The notes below the pieces were generated by a model that worked only from the letters and a program-made list of their open reading frames with translations, was not told where the DNA came from and did not search any database. A DNA stretch of 64,000 bases, taken from contig NZ_CP042862.1 of assembly GCF_008001015.1 (NCBI RefSeq), positions 3,100,001 through 3,164,000 on the forward strand, written 5' to 3'. This stretch comes from Serinicoccus profundi (GTDB taxonomy: Bacteria > Actinomycetota > Actinomycetes > Actinomycetales > Dermatophilaceae). The translations under genes and the position numbers were made by a program. Every line of letters begins with the position of its first letter. The stretch's first letter is position 1. Positions 62,081 through 64,000 of the stretch are shown here, one piece after another.

Positions 62081-62662
62081 TCAGCCCTCGATCGCCTCGG
62101 CGATGGCGACGAAGTTGGCCTTCTGCCCCCCGTCGCTGCGGGCACCGAGCGAGGGGTCGCAGGTGATGAGAGCGATCCTGGCCGTGTCCGCCTGGTCGCC
62201 CCACACCGCGTCGCTGCGCTGCAGCCCCTCCTTGGAGATCTGCTGGGTCGAGGTGACGACGAACTCGCGGGTGCCGCCGTGGCCGTAGCCGACGGTGATG
62301 ACCTCACCCTCGCTCACCTCGGCGAGGTCGTAGAACACGTCGGGTTCGTCGTAGTAGGTGACGTGCGCCGCGATCACGGCGGTCCCGACCTGACCGGGGA
62401 CGACTCGCTCAGAACCGGCATACCAGATCGCCTCGCCCTGGTCGGGGTTGATGGTGCCCTGCGGGGTGAGCCCCTCGGGCGCGATCGGCTCCTCCTCGAG
62501 CCCGGCGGACGGGACGCTCACCCAGGTCGGCGCTCCTGCTCCGTCGGCGTGGACGGGGCGGCCGTCAGTGCCCTGGATCGCCCCCACCGCCTGGACGGCG
62601 AGCGCGCTGACCCCGAGCGTGCCCACCAGCAGGCCCGTGGGCAGCAGCAGACGGGCGTTCAC
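62081..62662 (-). CDS. Class F-like sortase
   Basis: A 193-residue transpeptidase with an N-terminal signal anchor (LLLPTGLLVGTLGVSALAVQAVGAI). The catalytic His lies in VIAAHVTYYDEP near residue 100 and Cys in RIALITCDPSLG near residue 170; the conserved Arg probably follows in the next segment (GARSDGG). The family anchors surface proteins to peptidoglycan via LPXTG-like signals. The gene is 18 nt downstream of a surface-protein gene on the same strand. The start appears to be a GTG. Confidence 0.9.
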   Translation of the reverse strand: MNARLLLPTGLLVGTLGVSALAVQAVGAIQGTDGRPVHADGAGAPTWVSVPSAGLEEEPIAPEGLTPQGTINPDQGEAIWYAGSERVVPGQVGTAVIAAHVTYYDEPDVFYDLAEVSEGEVITVGYGHGGTREFVVTSTQQISKEGLQRSDAVWGDQADTARIALITCDPSLGARSDGGQKANFVAIAEAIEG

Positions 62663-62680
62663 GACAGGGTCCTCGCGGGC

Positions 62681-63334
62681 TCAGCTCTGGTCGCGCTGCG
62701 GCTGGCGACGCAGGCCGACCGCGGCGGCGCCCGCACCGGCGACGGCCAGCACCGCACCACCGATGAGCAGCGGGGAGAGCCCGGCCTCACGCAGCGGACC
62801 GTCGGTCTCGACGGCGGGCCCGGCAGCCTGCTCCTCCTCGGCAGCGGCGTCGTCCTCGGCGGCCTCGCCGTCCTGAGCGGCCTCGTCCTCGCCGTCGGAC
62901 CCGCCCGCCTCGGTCTCCGGCGCGGCCTCCTCGTCGGCGGCGGCCTCCTCAGCGGCCTCCTCCTCCGGCGCGGGCGCCTCGGCATCAGCGGCGGCCGTGC
63001 CCTGGCAGAGGGTGATCTCGCGGATGATGGCGCCGCCCTCGCTGCCGTAGGTCTCGCCGTAGGCCGGGTCGGCGACCTCGACCGCACCCTCGTCGGAGGT
63101 GAGCGTCAGCGCGACCCACTCGTTGTCCCTGTCGAGGTATGGCCCGTGCACGGACTCGTCGAGGTACGTCGCGGTGGCGGTGCCCGGCATGGCCATGACG
63201 TCGCAGCGGACGTTGTCGTAGGTCTCGGCCAGCTGGTCCTCATCGGCGGCCAGGGCCGGGCTCGAGACGGCGAGGGCGGTGAGGGCTGCCGCACCGGCGG
63301 CGACGGTCAGCGTCCGCAGGGTCGTGGTGCTCAT
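62681..63334 (-). CDS. Secreted surface protein with C-terminal membrane anchor
   Basis: A 217-residue protein: signal peptide MSTTTLRTLTVAAGAAALTA to SSPALAA, a globular domain with two Cys (NVRCDVMAMPG; EITLCQGTAAA), a Glu/Ala-rich linker of about 60 residues, then a membrane segment SPLLIGGAVLAVAGAGAAAVGL and a basic tail. This is the shape of a sortase substrate, but the expected LPXTG is missing; LREAG is the nearest sequence. It is the first gene of the pair with the sortase. Confidence 0.82.
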   Translation of the reverse strand: MSTTTLRTLTVAAGAAALTALAVSSPALAADEDQLAETYDNVRCDVMAMPGTATATYLDESVHGPYLDRDNEWVALTLTSDEGAVEVADPAYGETYGSEGGAIIREITLCQGTAAADAEAPAPEEEAAEEAAADEEAAPETEAGGSDGEDEAAQDGEAAEDDAAAEEEQAAGPAVETDGPLREAGLSPLLIGGAVLAVAGAGAAAVGLRRQPQRDQS

Positions 63335-63509
63335 CTGGAGTCCTTTCCGCAGGAACGCGGCATGGGCCGCGGGTGGGGTGGCGAGCGCCGGTCGACACCT
63401 GACCACACAGTTCACATCAGTCACATTCGACGCATCAGCACCATATCGATCCTTGGATGCACGCTGGACGTCCTCCGGCGGCGTGTCGCCGATCTGCGGG
63501 AGCCCGCGC

Positions 63510-64000
63510 TCAGCGCGCCCGGACGAGGGCGACGAGGGTGGCGCCCTCCTGCGGCAGGTGGCTGCGCGGCGTCACGACCGTGGCCACCCCCTCCTGCACG
63601 AGGAACATCAGGACGGCGTCGGGCTCGCGCTCGCGGAAGTCGTCGAGCGTGTGCTGCGACGTGAGCTTCGTGCGGCGCACCCGCATACCCTCCCGGGTCG
63701 CGGCATCCAGCTCCGGCGCCGACATCGGCGGCGAGAAGGCGACCCGTGCGGTGAGCTTGCTCGCCGTCTGCTGCTTGGCCTTGGCCTCCGACGTGCCGCC
63801 CGAGCCGCTGGCGTTCTCCCGGTCCCGCGGGCGGGACCGCTGCGGCAGCGGCTCGCCCTGGCGACGCAGCTGGTAGGTGTTGGCCCCTCCCAGCGCGTGC
63901 CCGAACTCACGCGCTGCGGTCGAGTTGGTGTCGTCGTCGTGGGTGGCCGCGACGAGCGACCCGAGACCGGCGAGCTCCATGTCCTCGACGGCATACTCCG
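63510..64000 (-). CDS. Cation/proton antiporter C-terminal regulatory part (TrkA-type), partial
   Basis: The frame continues past the right edge; about 163 residues are visible. YAVEDMELAGLGSLVAATHDDDTNSTAAREFGH looks like a RCK/TrkA nucleotide-binding fold, followed by a disordered Arg/Ser-rich linker and a C-terminal TrkA-C-like domain (VRRTKLTSQHTLDDFRERE; MFLVQEGVATVVTPRSHL). This fits the cytosolic end of a CPA-type Na+/H+ or K+/H+ antiporter in actinobacteria. The membrane part is outside the window. Confidence 0.7.
   Translation of the reverse strand, partial: EYAVEDMELAGLGSLVAATHDDDTNSTAAREFGHALGGANTYQLRRQGEPLPQRSRPRDRENASGSGGTSEAKAKQQTASKLTARVAFSPPMSAPELDAATREGMRVRRTKLTSQHTLDDFREREPDAVLMFLVQEGVATVVTPRSHLPQEGATLVALVRAR

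Overview
This is a GC-rich (roughly 70% by eye) actinobacterial chromosome segment. Codon use, zinc-independent ribosomal protein paralogs, a sortase, a WXG-type toxin locus and the gene families present suggest the Intrasporangiaceae/Ornithinimicrobiaceae group (Serinicoccus, Ornithinimicrobium or Janibacter-like). That placement is inference from sequence character, not from a marker gene. I saw no rRNA, tRNA, phage structural gene, CRISPR array or origin.

Layout. 1-4.1 kb: histidine utilisation (hutH-hutU plus a YjiH-like membrane protein, translationally coupled). 4.2-12 kb: single genes (MGT glycosyltransferase, glutamine amidotransferase, ASCH protein, glycogen phosphorylase, GH3 lipoprotein, IclR regulator). 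12-15.9 kb: a polymorphic-toxin locus (WXG-like partner, 665-aa nuclease toxin, two paralogous immunity-type genes on either side). 16-26.9 kb: CNT nucleoside transporter, a MraY-type transferase outside any cell-wall cluster, a frameshifted quinone oxidoreductase, lipoprotein/Nudix, metallophosphatase, RNA ligase-like phosphodiesterase, DsbA-like protein, carbamate kinase. 27-34 kb: a coupled RHH-VOC-MFS operon, a trans-sulfuration enzyme with a CGNR regulator, an EamA exporter, an S10 peptidase. 34-36.4 kb: a probable Zur regulon of cysteine-free L36, L32, L28, L33 and S14 plus a COG0523-like protein without a recognisable Walker A. 36.4-43.6 kb: M3 peptidase, tctCBA tricarboxylate uptake, arsR-arsM, MarR. 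43.8-47.1 kb: RND pump.

47.1-52.2 kb holds a 52-bp tandem repeat field followed by an unusual coupled three-gene cluster: a PaaK-like adenylate-forming enzyme, a small ABM-like protein, and a GNAT-nitroreductase fusion. 52.2-58.2 kb looks acquired: Doc/RHH toxin-antitoxin, hypotheticals, a membrane-bound LuxR regulator, an OhrR-type MarR and an IS110 remnant. 58.3-64 kb returns to housekeeping style: G6PD, VIT-family transporter, MFS, sortase plus surface protein, and the regulatory end of a cation/proton antiporter.

Three sequence-level signals are not explained by genes: (i) the hexamer GTATGC/GCATAC is several-fold over-represented (about 70 copies by eye) and absent from the 52-58.8 kb block; (ii) an intergenic repeat with an exact 32-bp period occurs at four loci; (iii) there are unusually long intergenic palindromes, including a perfect 42-bp one and two related ones with 26-nt arms.
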